Positions 8,769 through 16,977 of a stretch of 64,000 bases of DNA are shown one piece after another. A program made the position numbers and the translations under genes. The DNA comes from Gemmata massiliana (GTDB taxonomy: Bacteria > Planctomycetota > Planctomycetia > Gemmatales > Gemmataceae). Each line of letters starts with the position of its first letter. The stretch's first letter is position 1. The DNA is taken from positions 930,001 to 994,000 of the forward strand of contig NZ_LR593886.1 of NCBI RefSeq assembly GCF_901538265.1, given 5' to 3'. Below the pieces are notes generated by a model. The model was not told the origin of the DNA, made no database searches, and saw nothing but the letters and a program-made list of their open reading frames with translations.

Positions 8769-9521
8769 TCACTTCTTGGGTGCCGGGAGCGGCTTCGGGA
8801 GAACCATCGCATCGGTAAACGCGAGGTGGAATTTCGGTTTCGCTTCGCGCTTCAGTTCGTCGAACAGCTTCGGGATCTCTTTTTCCAGTCGGGCGTTTAC
8901 CACCTCGGGAAGGAGCATCGGCTTTTCCGCCTCGAACGACTTGCTCTTGTCGGCCGGGATCACCCGGTCGCACTTAACAACGATGAAGCCCGTTTCCGTT
9001 TTGATGAGGGGACTAATTTCACCCGCCTTCAGTTTTACCGCAGCCCGATGAGTGGCGTTGTCGCCGTTAATAGTCGGGGTGCGCGAGATCGGGAGGACGC
9101 GCCCGCCATTTGAAGCGAGGGCCGGTTCTGACTGGCGCCGGGCATAATCACTGAACTCATTTTCATTTTCGTGAATTCTTTCGTATGCTCCTTGTGCTTC
9201 GGTGCCCTTGTCTTTCGTCCAGGTAATGACCCGGCACGAAACCTTTTCTCCGTACTTCGCGTCAAAGGCTCGGCGCAGTTCTGCTTCGGTTATGGGCGGC
9301 ATCTTCGCTTGGCACAACCGAGCGAGCATGAGGCGCGGAACAACGACGTCTTCCGCCCATTCATCAAGCGTTTTCCCGTGCCGCGGGAGCACGTCTTTCG
9401 CGAATTGGGTGCGGGTCATTCCGAGGCTCTTACAGTCCTCGTCGAGCGCCGCCAGCACGTCGTCGCCGGTGATCCCCCAGTCTCTCCGCCCGAAGGCGTG
9501 TGCGATGATCTGCGTGTTCAC
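8769..9521 (-). CDS. Foldase (SurA/parvulin-like) C-terminal part of the frameshifted sigma-factor fusion
   Basis: This 250-residue frame starts within VNTQIIAHAF and matches the paralog at 7671-8702 from the NNQIIARGF segment onward. It is the downstream half of the gene that starts at 10543. A single missing base near 9545 separates the halves: the paralog reads TTCTTCCCGTACCGG where this copy reads TTCTTCCCTACCGA. The deletion creates a TAG stop in the upstream frame. A GTG at the head of this frame could permit separate translation, but the fragment would then lack the membrane anchor. Annotated separately because the frames differ; biologically it is one gene, either recently broken or affected by a sequence error. 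Confidence 0.65.
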   Translation of the reverse strand: MNTQIIAHAFGRRDWGITGDDVLAALDEDCKSLGMTRTQFAKDVLPRHGKTLDEWAEDVVVPRLMLARLCQAKMPPITEAELRRAFDAKYGEKVSCRVITWTKDKGTEAQGAYERIHENENEFSDYARRQSEPALASNGGRVLPISRTPTINGDNATHRAAVKLKAGEISPLIKTETGFIVVKCDRVIPADKSKSFEAEKPMLLPEVVNARLEKEIPKLFDELKREAKPKFHLAFTDAMVLPKPLPAPKK

Positions 9522-9544
9522 GAACAGATCCAGTTCCTTCTTCC

Positions 9545-10543
9545 CTACCGACGGATGAGGTGATCCGCGAATGCCTCGCGCGTGATTTGAACGTCGCCGA
9601 AGATGGTTGCGATCGGTTCCGGCCCGCTCACCGCCGGGATCTTTTTCTCGAGCGCTGCGGGCTTATCGGGGGGTAGCGCGGGCGGTAACGCAGCCACGGG
9701 CTGGTTCGGAGCGGTCGGTGTCGGTGGGTGTGCGGACGTTTGCCACGCACCGACACCGCTCAACCCGACGCACGCGGCGATCATGGCGCCGGCCAGTTTC
9801 CATTTCACGATCATCGATTTCACAGCCCCTTCCGTGAGGAACAAAACCCCGGCCGGGACCGCCCCGGCCGTTCGCGTGAGCGTGTGGACCGCGTTGCGCA
9901 CGGTCGCGCTCGCCAGTGACGCGGGTACGGTCAGCGCCAGCCCCGCGGTGACCGGGGCGACGCCGCGTCGGGCGAGCCGGGCGCGGAGCATCTTGCGCCC
10001 GCGTGCCAGCCGACTCGACAGCGTGCCCTCGGTCAGCCCCAGTTCGCGGGCCGCGGCGCGCCGACTCGTCCCCTGGATTTCGCACAGGATCAGCGGCTGG
10101 CGGTAGATCGCCGGCAGTGCGGCGAGTTCTTCGTCGAGGACCGCGCTCGCGTCGTCCGGTTCGCTCGACGGGATCGGTTGATCGCTCATCGCGGGTACCT
10201 GCCTTTCGTTCGCCAGGCGTTTGGCGCGGGCCGACCGTGCCCGGCGCGTCACCCGGAGCGCGACGCCGTAGAGCCACGGACCGAGTGACTCGCGCCACTC
10301 GGTCCCGCGTGCCCGGTTCACGAGCACGAGAAACGTGGCCTGGAACGCATCCTCGGCGTCCGGTGTGGCGCCCAGGAACCGGCGACACACGCCCAAGACG
10401 GTGGGGCCGTGGCGCCGGACCAGTTCCGCGAACGCGGCCTGATCGGTGCTTTTGAGAAACGCCGCTACGAGGTGAGCGTCGGTTCGCGGATCGTCCGCGC
10501 CCGCGGTCAACCGGGATACGGCGTGAAGGAGACTGGCCGGCAT
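9545..10543 (-). CDS. ECF-type RNA polymerase sigma factor with membrane-anchored foldase extension (frameshifted)
   Basis: Residues about 20-95 form sigma region 2 (FAELVRRHGPTVLGVCRRFL, DAEDAFQATFLVL). Residues about 115-175 form region 4 with the helix-turn-helix (SRRAAARELGLTEGTLSSRL). A predicted transmembrane segment follows at residues 244-267 (MIVKWKLAGAMIAACVGLSG), then a Pro-rich linker and the beginning of a SurA-like domain (TIFGDVQITREAF). ATG 10543 was chosen over an upstream in-frame ATG because GGAGG lies 8 bases before it and sigma homology begins there. No separate anti-sigma gene is adjacent, so the extension may act as a built-in sensor of envelope state; that is inference. 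The frame ends at a TAG produced by a one-base deletion, and the rest of the protein is in the frame 8769-9521. Confidence 0.8.
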   Translation of the reverse strand: MPASLLHAVSRLTAGADDPRTDAHLVAAFLKSTDQAAFAELVRRHGPTVLGVCRRFLGATPDAEDAFQATFLVLVNRARGTEWRESLGPWLYGVALRVTRRARSARAKRLANERQVPAMSDQPIPSSEPDDASAVLDEELAALPAIYRQPLILCEIQGTSRRAAARELGLTEGTLSSRLARGRKMLRARLARRGVAPVTAGLALTVPASLASATVRNAVHTLTRTAGAVPAGVLFLTEGAVKSMIVKWKLAGAMIAACVGLSGVGAWQTSAHPPTPTAPNQPVAALPPALPPDKPAALEKKIPAVSGPEPIATIFGDVQITREAFADHLIRR

Positions 10544-10705
10544 CGTGCGCCTCCGTGCGACGGGTCCGTTCAGAAGGGTATTGCAGCGAACCGCCTCGCG
10601 CGTCCCTATTTTTCCGCAACCGGTTCCGGGGAGCAAAAAAGAACGCGGTCGGCGCGAACAGAATTCGCGCCGACCGCGTGGGTTGAGGTTCGATCAAAGC
10701 GTGAG

Positions 10706-13700
10706 CTATTTGTCCGTGATCGGCGGTTTGAGCGGTGCCGGCGGTTTGTTCGGGGTACCCGGGGTGGTCGGTCCCGTCGGAGTGCCCGGCACCACCGGGT
10801 TGGTTGACACGGGCGGGGTACTCGGTGCCGGCGGTTTGCTCGGTGCGGGCGCCGGTTTCGGGTCTTGTGCCCGCAACGGGTTCTCGGGCTTCGCGATGGC
10901 GAACGGCCGAACGGCCGACGGGCGCCCGAGCGTCGGGTTCTGCGCCCCGCCGCTCAACTGGCGCACGCGGGCGGTCGCGTAGGTATCGAGTTCGTGGATG
11001 TAGACTACCCCGTCCTCGTCGATGTCGCCGTACCCGGACAGCCCCTCGACCAACCCGAGCGTGAAGAACCCGGCCTTGCTGATCGGGCTCTCGATGGCGT
11101 ACTCGCGCCCGAGCGAGGCGCACATGACGATCACCCCGGAGTCCTCGGCCGTCAGGTCGCGGACGAGGGTGTCGGCCTGGGCCGGGGCGCGCTCCTTCTC
11201 GGCGACCGAGCCGGAGTGACAGGCGTCCAGAATGGCGACCAACCGGCCGGGCATGTTGTCGAGCCGGGCCTTGAACTCGTCCCCGGGCAGGCACGAAGTG
11301 CCCTCGAAATCGTCCTGTTTGACGTCGAACGGGACGAGGTAGAACCGGTTGAAGAGGTCGCGCATCCCGTGGCCGGAGAAGGAGACGATGCCGACGTCCT
11401 GGGGCGTCATCTTCGACTTCATCCAGTCCAACCCGTCGCGGATGCCCTGTTTGGTCGCGTTCTTATCGGTGAGCAGCTTTACCTCGATCTTGGAGAACAC
11501 GTTTTTCGACTTGTCCTTGAACGCCGCGGCGAGCATTTCCGCGTCGGTGGCGCAGTATCGCAGCTTCAGACTACCGGGGTAGTCGGACACCCCCATCGCG
11601 AGGACGTACAGGTTCGGTTTGGGGATCTCGCCCGGGCGGACCACGACGCCAACCTTTGACATGCCCTTGCTCACAGAGGAGTCGGCGATGACGGCGACGG
11701 TGTGCGTTCCGGGCACGAGGGGAACTTCCCAGGTGGCTTCCGCCGGGACGCTCGGGTCGGCGTTCTCGAACCGCTTCACACCGGCAGTCCCTTTAAAAGG
11801 GCGCCCGTTCACGAGGAGGCGCATCGCGGTGATCGGGTGCTTGGTGCTCGTCGCGTGGGCCTTCACGGTGAAACTGTCCTTGTCGACTTTGATCTCGGTT
11901 TCGGTGAACCCGTCGAGCGTGACTTCCGGCGGGAGCACGTCGGCCACGCTGGTCGTCTGGACCAGGGCCTTGTCGAATTTCTGGGCCATCGCCATTGCCG
12001 CTTGCAGGTTGCCGGCGGGGATGAGGTACTTGAGCAGCGCCGGCTGGTACATGGACGAGCGGAACCGCTCGGCCGGGTGGACCTGCGGGATCTTGACCCC
12101 GGCCGCTTGGATCTGCCAGGCGATGAGGCGCTCGCCCTGCCCGGAACAGGCGTAGTACCCTTCCGGGGTCCACGCGATCCACTCGCGCCCGGCGATGAAA
12201 ATCGACATGATCGGTTCCTCGCGGTTCCGCTGCCAGATGCGGATCGTCTGGTCGGACGAGCCGGTCGCGAAGTATTTGCTGTCCGGCGACGGGGTCACGC
12301 AGAGTACGTTCCCGCTGTGGCCGACGAAATTTCCCATGATCCCGAGGTTCGCCGGGTTGACCATGTACAGGTTCCGGACCCCGCCCACGAGCACCGCGTT
12401 CCCCTTCGGCAGGATGGTGGCCGAGTAGATCGGTTCGCGGCCGGGGAGGGCGACCAGCGCCGGCTCGCGCCCGGCCGTCTGGACCATGAACACGCTCTTT
12501 TCCGTGCGCAGTTTGACCCCGGCGTCGTCACTTTCCACCGTTTGGGTGTACTTGGACGGGTCGGGCGGGTTGCCGACGCCGAACTCGTCGAGTCGGAAGG
12601 TGTTCTCCAGCGCGAGCACCCCTTCGTCTTTCTTGTTGCTGTTGCCCCACGCGATCGACTTGCCGTCCTTCGCCCACGCGATCGCCCACACGCCGTTCCC
12701 GGTACCGGCCAGCCGGTGCTCGATCTTGGCGTCGTCCGATTTCCAGATCAGCGTCTCGTTCTGGTTCCCGCCGCTGGACACGATCTGGCTCCCGTCGGCC
12801 GAGATGTCGAGCGCGAACACGACGTTGCTGTGGGCCGTGACGCCGACCCGCGGCACCCCGCTGTCGGCCGAGACGATGCCGGTCCACCCGCCGACGCCGG
12901 GGCTCGCGCCCGCGACCGCGATCTCGCGGTCATTGGGCGTGAATTGCAGTTGGTGAATGCGCACCGGTTTGCCGCCGTGGGTGACGGGCGCCAGGCTCTT
13001 TTGGAACTGCCCGTTCGCGGAGCCGAGCATGATCTCGCCCGTGGTCGTGCCGACCGCGAGCGTCTGGCCGTCGTTGCTCCAGGCGAGTGCCGAGGGCGTG
13101 ACCCCGCTGATCGGGAAATCCTTGTGCTGGGCGGTCGCCGCGAAGTTCCAGATCTGTACGAAGTGGTCGGCCCCGAGGGTGGCGAGCAGTTTCGCCTTCG
13201 GGTTCGGGTTGTACTTCACCTCCAGCACCCGCGCCTTGCTGATCGGGGGCGCGGGGTACGACGCGCCCGTGGACACGTTCACCATCTGGATCGTGCCGTT
13301 CTCGCACCCGACGCCGAGCCAGTTGCCGTCGTTGGAGAAGCTCAGGCCAGTGACCGTAGCGCTACCCACGTCGAGGCGCTTGATGAGCGCGCCGGTGTCG
13401 GGCGCGACGATGTAGATCGGCACCTGCCCGCCCTTAACTTTGGCCAGCGGTTCCCCAGAGACCGCGAGCCGCTTGCCGGACCGGGACATCGCCGCTGCCA
13501 AGAGTGAGCCTTCGTGACCCGGACCCGCGGGGAACCGGACGGTCTTCACCGTTTCGTTGGTGGTCGGGTCCCAGAACCGCACCGCCTTGTCTTCGCCAAC
13601 AGTGATGATCTGGTCATTTTTCGTGTTGAAGAACACCTTGCCGACGAACCCGGTGTGTCCGCCGGAGTCGAGCGTCAGTAGCGGGCGCAGCGTGCCCTTC

Positions 13701-14446
13701 GGTAGCGCTGGGGGGACCGGTAGTGGGCCGTCCGGCTTGAACGTGGTGGCGCGGACGAACGGGTCTTCGTCCGGCGCCAGCGGGGGAACGGGCGGTGCCT
13801 TGACTACGGGCGCCGTTGTCGTGAGCTTCCCGCCGCTGGGACGGATCTTCGGCGGGGGAGGGAGCGGAGGGAGCTGCGGCTCCTGTGGGTTAGCATTCTT
13901 GGGAGGGTTGGCGTTCGGGTTGGGGGGCGTGTTCGGCCCCGGGCCGGGCTTGGGTGGGTCCGCGTTCGGGCCGGGATTCGGCGTGGATGGGATCGGCCCG
14001 TTTGTCGGCTGGGGCTTCACCTCGGCCGTTGAGTCGTTCTTTGTCGGTTTACTCGATCCCGTGAGAGCAAAAATCAGCGCGCCGAGACCGCCGAGCAACA
14101 GTACCCCGGCAACGGCGCCCGCGATGATGATCTTCTGTTGTCCGGAGTCACCGCCCGCCTTCTTCTTTTTCTTTCGGGGAGCGTCGTCTTCGTCGTCTTC
14201 GTCATCATCGTCTCGACGGGAACGCTTGGTTGCCCGGGCGGATTTGGCATCCTCGGCCTTGAGGCGCTCTTTGGTGCCCGTACCGGGTTTGGACTTCTTT
14301 GATTTGGTCGGCGGTTCGTCCGCTTCCAGTGTGGCGACGAAGTCGTACCCGCACTTCAGGCAGGTAACGTCGTGGTCGCCCTCACCGTCAACGGTGAAGC
14401 GCATACTGGCGTCACACTTCGGGCACGGGGTCTTAATTACGGGCAC
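10706..14446 (-). CDS. Zinc ribbon-TM-WD40-caspase (peptidase C14) protein
   Basis: A 1,246-residue protein. Residues 1-35 are a zinc ribbon (CPKCDASM and CLKCGYDF). After a charged region a transmembrane helix lies near residues 106-130, followed by a long Pro/Asn-rich linker (about 150-240). Residues about 250-790 hold WD40-type beta-propeller repeats (for example SGNVLCVTPSPDSKYFATGS and DQTIRIW). The last third is a caspase-like domain with the catalytic dyad His1026 (FSGHGMRD) and Cys1076 (DACHSGS), and a Pro-rich tail ends the protein. By family knowledge such proteases cleave after basic or acidic residues and often act in regulated proteolysis or suicide responses. The propeller probably senses a partner. 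The position of the membrane helix would place the propeller and protease outside the cytoplasm if the zinc ribbon is inside. Confidence 0.85.
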   Translation of the reverse strand: MPVIKTPCPKCDASMRFTVDGEGDHDVTCLKCGYDFVATLEADEPPTKSKKSKPGTGTKERLKAEDAKSARATKRSRRDDDDEDDEDDAPRKKKKKAGGDSGQQKIIIAGAVAGVLLLGGLGALIFALTGSSKPTKNDSTAEVKPQPTNGPIPSTPNPGPNADPPKPGPGPNTPPNPNANPPKNANPQEPQLPPLPPPPKIRPSGGKLTTTAPVVKAPPVPPLAPDEDPFVRATTFKPDGPLPVPPALPKGTLRPLLTLDSGGHTGFVGKVFFNTKNDQIITVGEDKAVRFWDPTTNETVKTVRFPAGPGHEGSLLAAAMSRSGKRLAVSGEPLAKVKGGQVPIYIVAPDTGALIKRLDVGSATVTGLSFSNDGNWLGVGCENGTIQMVNVSTGASYPAPPISKARVLEVKYNPNPKAKLLATLGADHFVQIWNFAATAQHKDFPISGVTPSALAWSNDGQTLAVGTTTGEIMLGSANGQFQKSLAPVTHGGKPVRIHQLQFTPNDREIAVAGASPGVGGWTGIVSADSGVPRVGVTAHSNVVFALDISADGSQIVSSGGNQNETLIWKSDDAKIEHRLAGTGNGVWAIAWAKDGKSIAWGNSNKKDEGVLALENTFRLDEFGVGNPPDPSKYTQTVESDDAGVKLRTEKSVFMVQTAGREPALVALPGREPIYSATILPKGNAVLVGGVRNLYMVNPANLGIMGNFVGHSGNVLCVTPSPDSKYFATGSSDQTIRIWQRNREEPIMSIFIAGREWIAWTPEGYYACSGQGERLIAWQIQAAGVKIPQVHPAERFRSSMYQPALLKYLIPAGNLQAAMAMAQKFDKALVQTTSVADVLPPEVTLDGFTETEIKVDKDSFTVKAHATSTKHPITAMRLLVNGRPFKGTAGVKRFENADPSVPAEATWEVPLVPGTHTVAVIADSSVSKGMSKVGVVVRPGEIPKPNLYVLAMGVSDYPGSLKLRYCATDAEMLAAAFKDKSKNVFSKIEVKLLTDKNATKQGIRDGLDWMKSKMTPQDVGIVSFSGHGMRDLFNRFYLVPFDVKQDDFEGTSCLPGDEFKARLDNMPGRLVAILDACHSGSVAEKERAPAQADTLVRDLTAEDSGVIVMCASLGREYAIESPISKAGFFTLGLVEGLSGYGDIDEDGVVYIHELDTYATARVRQLSGGAQNPTLGRPSAVRPFAIAKPENPLRAQDPKPAPAPSKPPAPSTPPVSTNPVVPGTPTGPTTPGTPNKPPAPLKPPITDK

Positions 14447-14652
14447 GGGCGCACCGTTGGGTCGTGAACGGGGACTACGGATAAGCAGCGGATTGTGCTG
14501 GCAGGTCGCACAAGCAAGTAGGAGTTATGAAATGCTGATCGGTTGGTGTTCGTTCGTCAAGTAGAAAAGTTTTTCGTAACGGTCTTTCGTTACACACGTC
14601 CGGTCGGAATGTTCAGCACCTGAATCGTTTTCTCATGGCTTCGTCATTTTTG

Positions 14653-14668
14653 TGGGCGGGCACTTGCA
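14653..14668 (+). promoter_or_regulatory. Second, weaker sigma-54 -24/-12-like element
   Basis: TGGGCGGGCACTTGCA has GG (14654-14655) and GC (14666-14667) separated by 10 bases, as in sigma-54 promoters. However, the -24 part departs from the TGGCAC consensus. It lies 37 bases upstream of the better element at 14690-14705. Confidence 0.35.
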
Positions 14669-14689
14669 GCTACCCAAATTGAAGGGCGC

Positions 14690-14705
14690 TGGCACGCCCG
14701 TTGCA
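14690..14705 (+). promoter_or_regulatory. Canonical sigma-54 (RpoN) promoter of the small helical protein gene
   Basis: TGGCACGCCCGTTGCA matches the TGGCACG-N4-TTGCA consensus exactly, with the invariant GG at 14691-14692 and GC at 14703-14704, 10 bases apart. The predicted transcription start is about 14716, giving a leader of about 70 bases with an AAGGAGA ribosome site before the ATG at 14786. It lies in the 339-base gap between divergent genes, in which I see no other gene. A sigma-54 activator gene is present elsewhere in the window (45150-46076), but no link is shown. Confidence 0.75.
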
Positions 14706-14785
14706 TTACCTCTTCACATAACGGCGGTCGGGCCGATAAACCCGGCACGAATGGCAACAAAGTCACAAGTTTAAGGAGACCGATC

Positions 14786-15016
14786 ATGGCCGATACGATC
14801 AAAGGCAAACTGGTTGAAGCGGGTAATGCGATCTCGGAAACGGCCCAGAAGGTCGCGAACCGGGCCAGCGAAAAGGCGGAAGAAGCCAAGAACTGGGTGA
14901 ACGAGAAGCTGAACAAGGCCCAGAATCGTGCAGACGAGGCCGCAGAGAAGGCCCAGAACGAAGCGGAGGCGGCCAAGGCTGATGCCGAGGCCAAAGACTG
15001 TAACAAGTGCCCATAA
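14786..15016 (+). CDS. Small LEA-like/apolipoprotein-like amphipathic helical protein
   Basis: A 76-residue, highly charged Ala/Lys/Glu-rich protein that should form one long amphipathic helix, with repeats of the AxEKAxEAK type. It ends in a two-cysteine motif (DCNKCP). It resembles group 4 late-embryogenesis-abundant and similar stress-protective proteins, but low complexity makes homology uncertain. AAGGAGA lies about 8 bases before the ATG. It has its own sigma-54 promoter upstream and a strong terminator downstream, so it is a single-gene unit, presumably switched on by a specific activator. The terminal cysteines could mediate dimerisation or metal binding; that is inference. Confidence 0.75.
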   Translation: MADTIKGKLVEAGNAISETAQKVANRASEKAEEAKNWVNEKLNKAQNRADEAAEKAQNEAEAAKADAEAKDCNKCP

Positions 15017-15038
15017 CCGTCTGACCGCGGTTATCCAG

Positions 15039-15067
15039 CAGGGCCACCCACTAAGTGGGTGGCCCTG
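15039..15067 (+). terminator. Intrinsic terminator of the small helical protein gene
   Basis: A perfect palindrome (14-base arms 15039-15052 and 15054-15067) centred on one base, followed by TTTGCGTTT. It lies 23 bases after the stop codon. Confidence 0.8.
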
Positions 15068-15207
15068 TTTGCGTTTGGTGGCGCGAATTCTACGCCCTTT
15101 TTTCGTGTACTGCGATCCGTGCTTGTGGCAGCTTTTCCGGAGAATTTGAGCAATCAGCTTCGCACATCTCCGCTGCTTGAGTGACGCACGCTGCGGGGAG
15201 AAGAGTT

Positions 15208-15294
15208 TTGCCAGGATCAACAGGATTTACGGGATGAAGACCTGACGCGCGGTATCCACGGGATCTTGTTGATCCCGTTAATCCTGTCAAAGCT
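15208..15294. repeat. Interspersed intergenic inverted repeat of the CAGGATTAACGGGAT type
   Basis: The left arm (CAGGATCAACAGGATTTACGGGAT) is imperfectly complementary to the right arm (ATCCCGTTAATCCTGTC). Such repeats of GGAT/AACAGG units are common between genes in large environmental genomes. It lies between the small helical protein gene and the 3' end of the convergent glycosyltransferase gene; no gene is seen in the 287-base gap. Confidence 0.55.
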
Positions 15295-15303
15295 ATTCCC
15301 GCC

Positions 15304-16722
15304 CTACGTGCGCTTCTGGTTGTTCACCCGCACTTGCGGCAGCCCGCGGCGGTCCTTCTCGAAGTAGCAGATCTCGACGAGCGTCGGCCACAGTTCGATC
15401 GAACCCTTGATGACCGACACCACGTCGTCCGCAATGCGGAGCAGGTTCTGTTGGAAGAAGTCCGGCTCGAAGCTGTAGAACGCCTTTTGGAGATTGGCCG
15501 CGAACAATCGCAGTGCGTCCGCGCGTTCCGACTGTGCAGTCCCGGCCGCCTCAATCGCGCGACTGTGTAGCGCCGCGACTTTGTCCAGGCTTCGCGCCGC
15601 GTCCTCGGCCGTCACCTCGCCGCTGTAGTCGAACCCGATGGTCAATTCGTCCGTGTGGCTGAGCGTGTCCTTGATCTTCCGCTTGAGCAGGTTGCACACT
15701 TCCTCGTTGAAGACCTCGGCGGCCACCGGGTTCCGCATGTAGTTCGACTTGGTGTGGTTTTGGGCCGCATCTACGTGCGCCGCGGCAACCTGATCCTGCC
15801 GCACCCACAACCGGTACACGTAGTCCTCGAACCGCAGTCGCGTGGGGAAGAACGGCGGGAGGCCGAACGTGTTGTCGTACCCGGCGACGCCGCAATCCAT
15901 TCGCCAATTCAGTTTGGTGACCGCGGGGCGGAAGTTGACCAGCACGTAAAGCTCGTTCAGCTCGTCCGGGTCCACTTGCTCGTCGTTGGTCAGGAACAGC
16001 TCGGCGAAGTCGAGTGCGTCCACGTCGTTCGTTCCCGATCGGAACGTTTGAGCCATCTTCACGACCGCGTCCGGGCGGACCGAGCCTTTTTGCAGCAGCA
16101 GCGAGTTTTCCCGGCTCACGCCCTTGGTCGCGTTGGTCTCCAGGTCCATTGCGGTATCGACTAACAGCTCACCTGTCTCGTAGTTCGCCGGCACGTCGCT
16201 GGCGCGTTTGCCGAGCACGTCCAGGAACGCGCCGAGTACGTCGAACGATTTCCGCACGTACCCGTTCTGATTCACGCGGTGGAGCCGACCGCGGCTGATT
16301 TCGCCCTCGTCGAGCGATTCCAGACTGTCTTCCATGAGGGCGTAGGGCCGCATGTCGTCGTCGGCCGATACTACCAATCCGCCGAGTGTGTACATGAGGG
16401 CGCAGTTGCGGTTCCCGCCGTAACTCGGGCGGAACAGGTTCTTCACCAGTCCGTCCAATCGCTTGTCGCGCAGCCGCTGACCGATGTAGCTGGTGAACGC
16501 CTCCTTCTCTCGTGGCCCGACGTAGAACACGTCGCTGTAAGTGCGGGTTCGTTCGAGGAGCGGGTAATACTTCTCCTGAGCGGCCGGGCTGGAGTCGTCG
16601 AACACGATGATCTTCGGCGAGTGCCCGTTGCGTCGAAAGTGTTCGTCGTAGGCTTCGACTGTCTCGCCCACGTCGCGGAGCCGGTACGTAGGAATGACGA
16701 AATACAGGTCGCGGGCATGCAT
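15304..16722 (-). CDS. GT-A-type glycosyltransferase
   Basis: A 472-residue cytoplasmic protein. It begins with a GT2-like nucleotide-sugar binding strand (YFVIPTYRLRDVGETV, KIIVFDDSS). A DxD-like metal/sugar-nucleotide motif follows in VVSADDDMRP, near residue 120, and an ED acceptor-site motif (RLRFEDYVYRLW) near residue 300. The C-terminal 130 residues are helical. It lies 255 bases downstream of the GH38-like gene on the same strand, suggesting a shared carbohydrate role. Donor and acceptor are unknown. No strong ribosome site precedes the ATG at 16722. The fold call is good; precise family membership is not established. Confidence 0.65.
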   Translation of the reverse strand: MHARDLYFVIPTYRLRDVGETVEAYDEHFRRNGHSPKIIVFDDSSPAAQEKYYPLLERTRTYSDVFYVGPREKEAFTSYIGQRLRDKRLDGLVKNLFRPSYGGNRNCALMYTLGGLVVSADDDMRPYALMEDSLESLDEGEISRGRLHRVNQNGYVRKSFDVLGAFLDVLGKRASDVPANYETGELLVDTAMDLETNATKGVSRENSLLLQKGSVRPDAVVKMAQTFRSGTNDVDALDFAELFLTNDEQVDPDELNELYVLVNFRPAVTKLNWRMDCGVAGYDNTFGLPPFFPTRLRFEDYVYRLWVRQDQVAAAHVDAAQNHTKSNYMRNPVAAEVFNEEVCNLLKRKIKDTLSHTDELTIGFDYSGEVTAEDAARSLDKVAALHSRAIEAAGTAQSERADALRLFAANLQKAFYSFEPDFFQQNLLRIADDVVSVIKGSIELWPTLVEICYFEKDRRGLPQVRVNNQKRT

Positions 16723-16977
16723 TTTAGGAGCGTCCAGGACGCAGTTACTGCGTCAATAGCCGCACACGCGACGGGCGGCTCGCTGAATCACAGCTCAAAT
16801 CACCGACCCGTAGTTGCGGGGCGGGGAGCTAACGCACTGCCCGTGCCGGACCGATTAGAGAACTGGAAGTGGTTTCGTAGATGAGTGTTGCGAACGATGG
16901 GCTGTCAGAGTGAGTAGCCGAAACTCGTGCGAAATGCCGTGGTCGGATTGCAGCCTGCAACCCGACCATAGTGCTGG

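Larger units (their letters stand above)
7671..9870 (-). repeat. Ancient tandem duplication of the foldase half of the sigma-factor fusion gene
   Basis: Two direct copies (about 7671-8745 and 8769-9870) share the MI(T/V)KWKLA anchor, the TIFGDV-ITREAF segment, the PADKSKSFE segment and the P-PAPKK terminus. They also share the untranslated/coding sequence CCGTGAGGAACA...CGGGACCGCCCCGG, seen near 8715-8755 and 9828-9868. Protein divergence is considerable, so the event is not recent. Confidence 0.7.

Noticed and set aside
9520-9570. Programmed ribosomal frameshift joining the two halves of the sigma-foldase gene
   Set aside because: No slippery heptamer or stimulatory structure is apparent, and the paralog differs by a single missing base. 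A simple deletion or sequencing error is more likely.
9663-11294. A 543-codon minus-strand frame
   Set aside because: It crosses the sigma-factor and caspase genes in another frame, is Arg/Gly/Pro-rich and shows no motifs.
11702-13507. A 601-codon open frame on the plus strand
   Set aside because: It is antisense to the WD40-caspase gene, is Arg/Asp/Val-rich as expected for a high-GC shadow frame, and has no recognisable domain.
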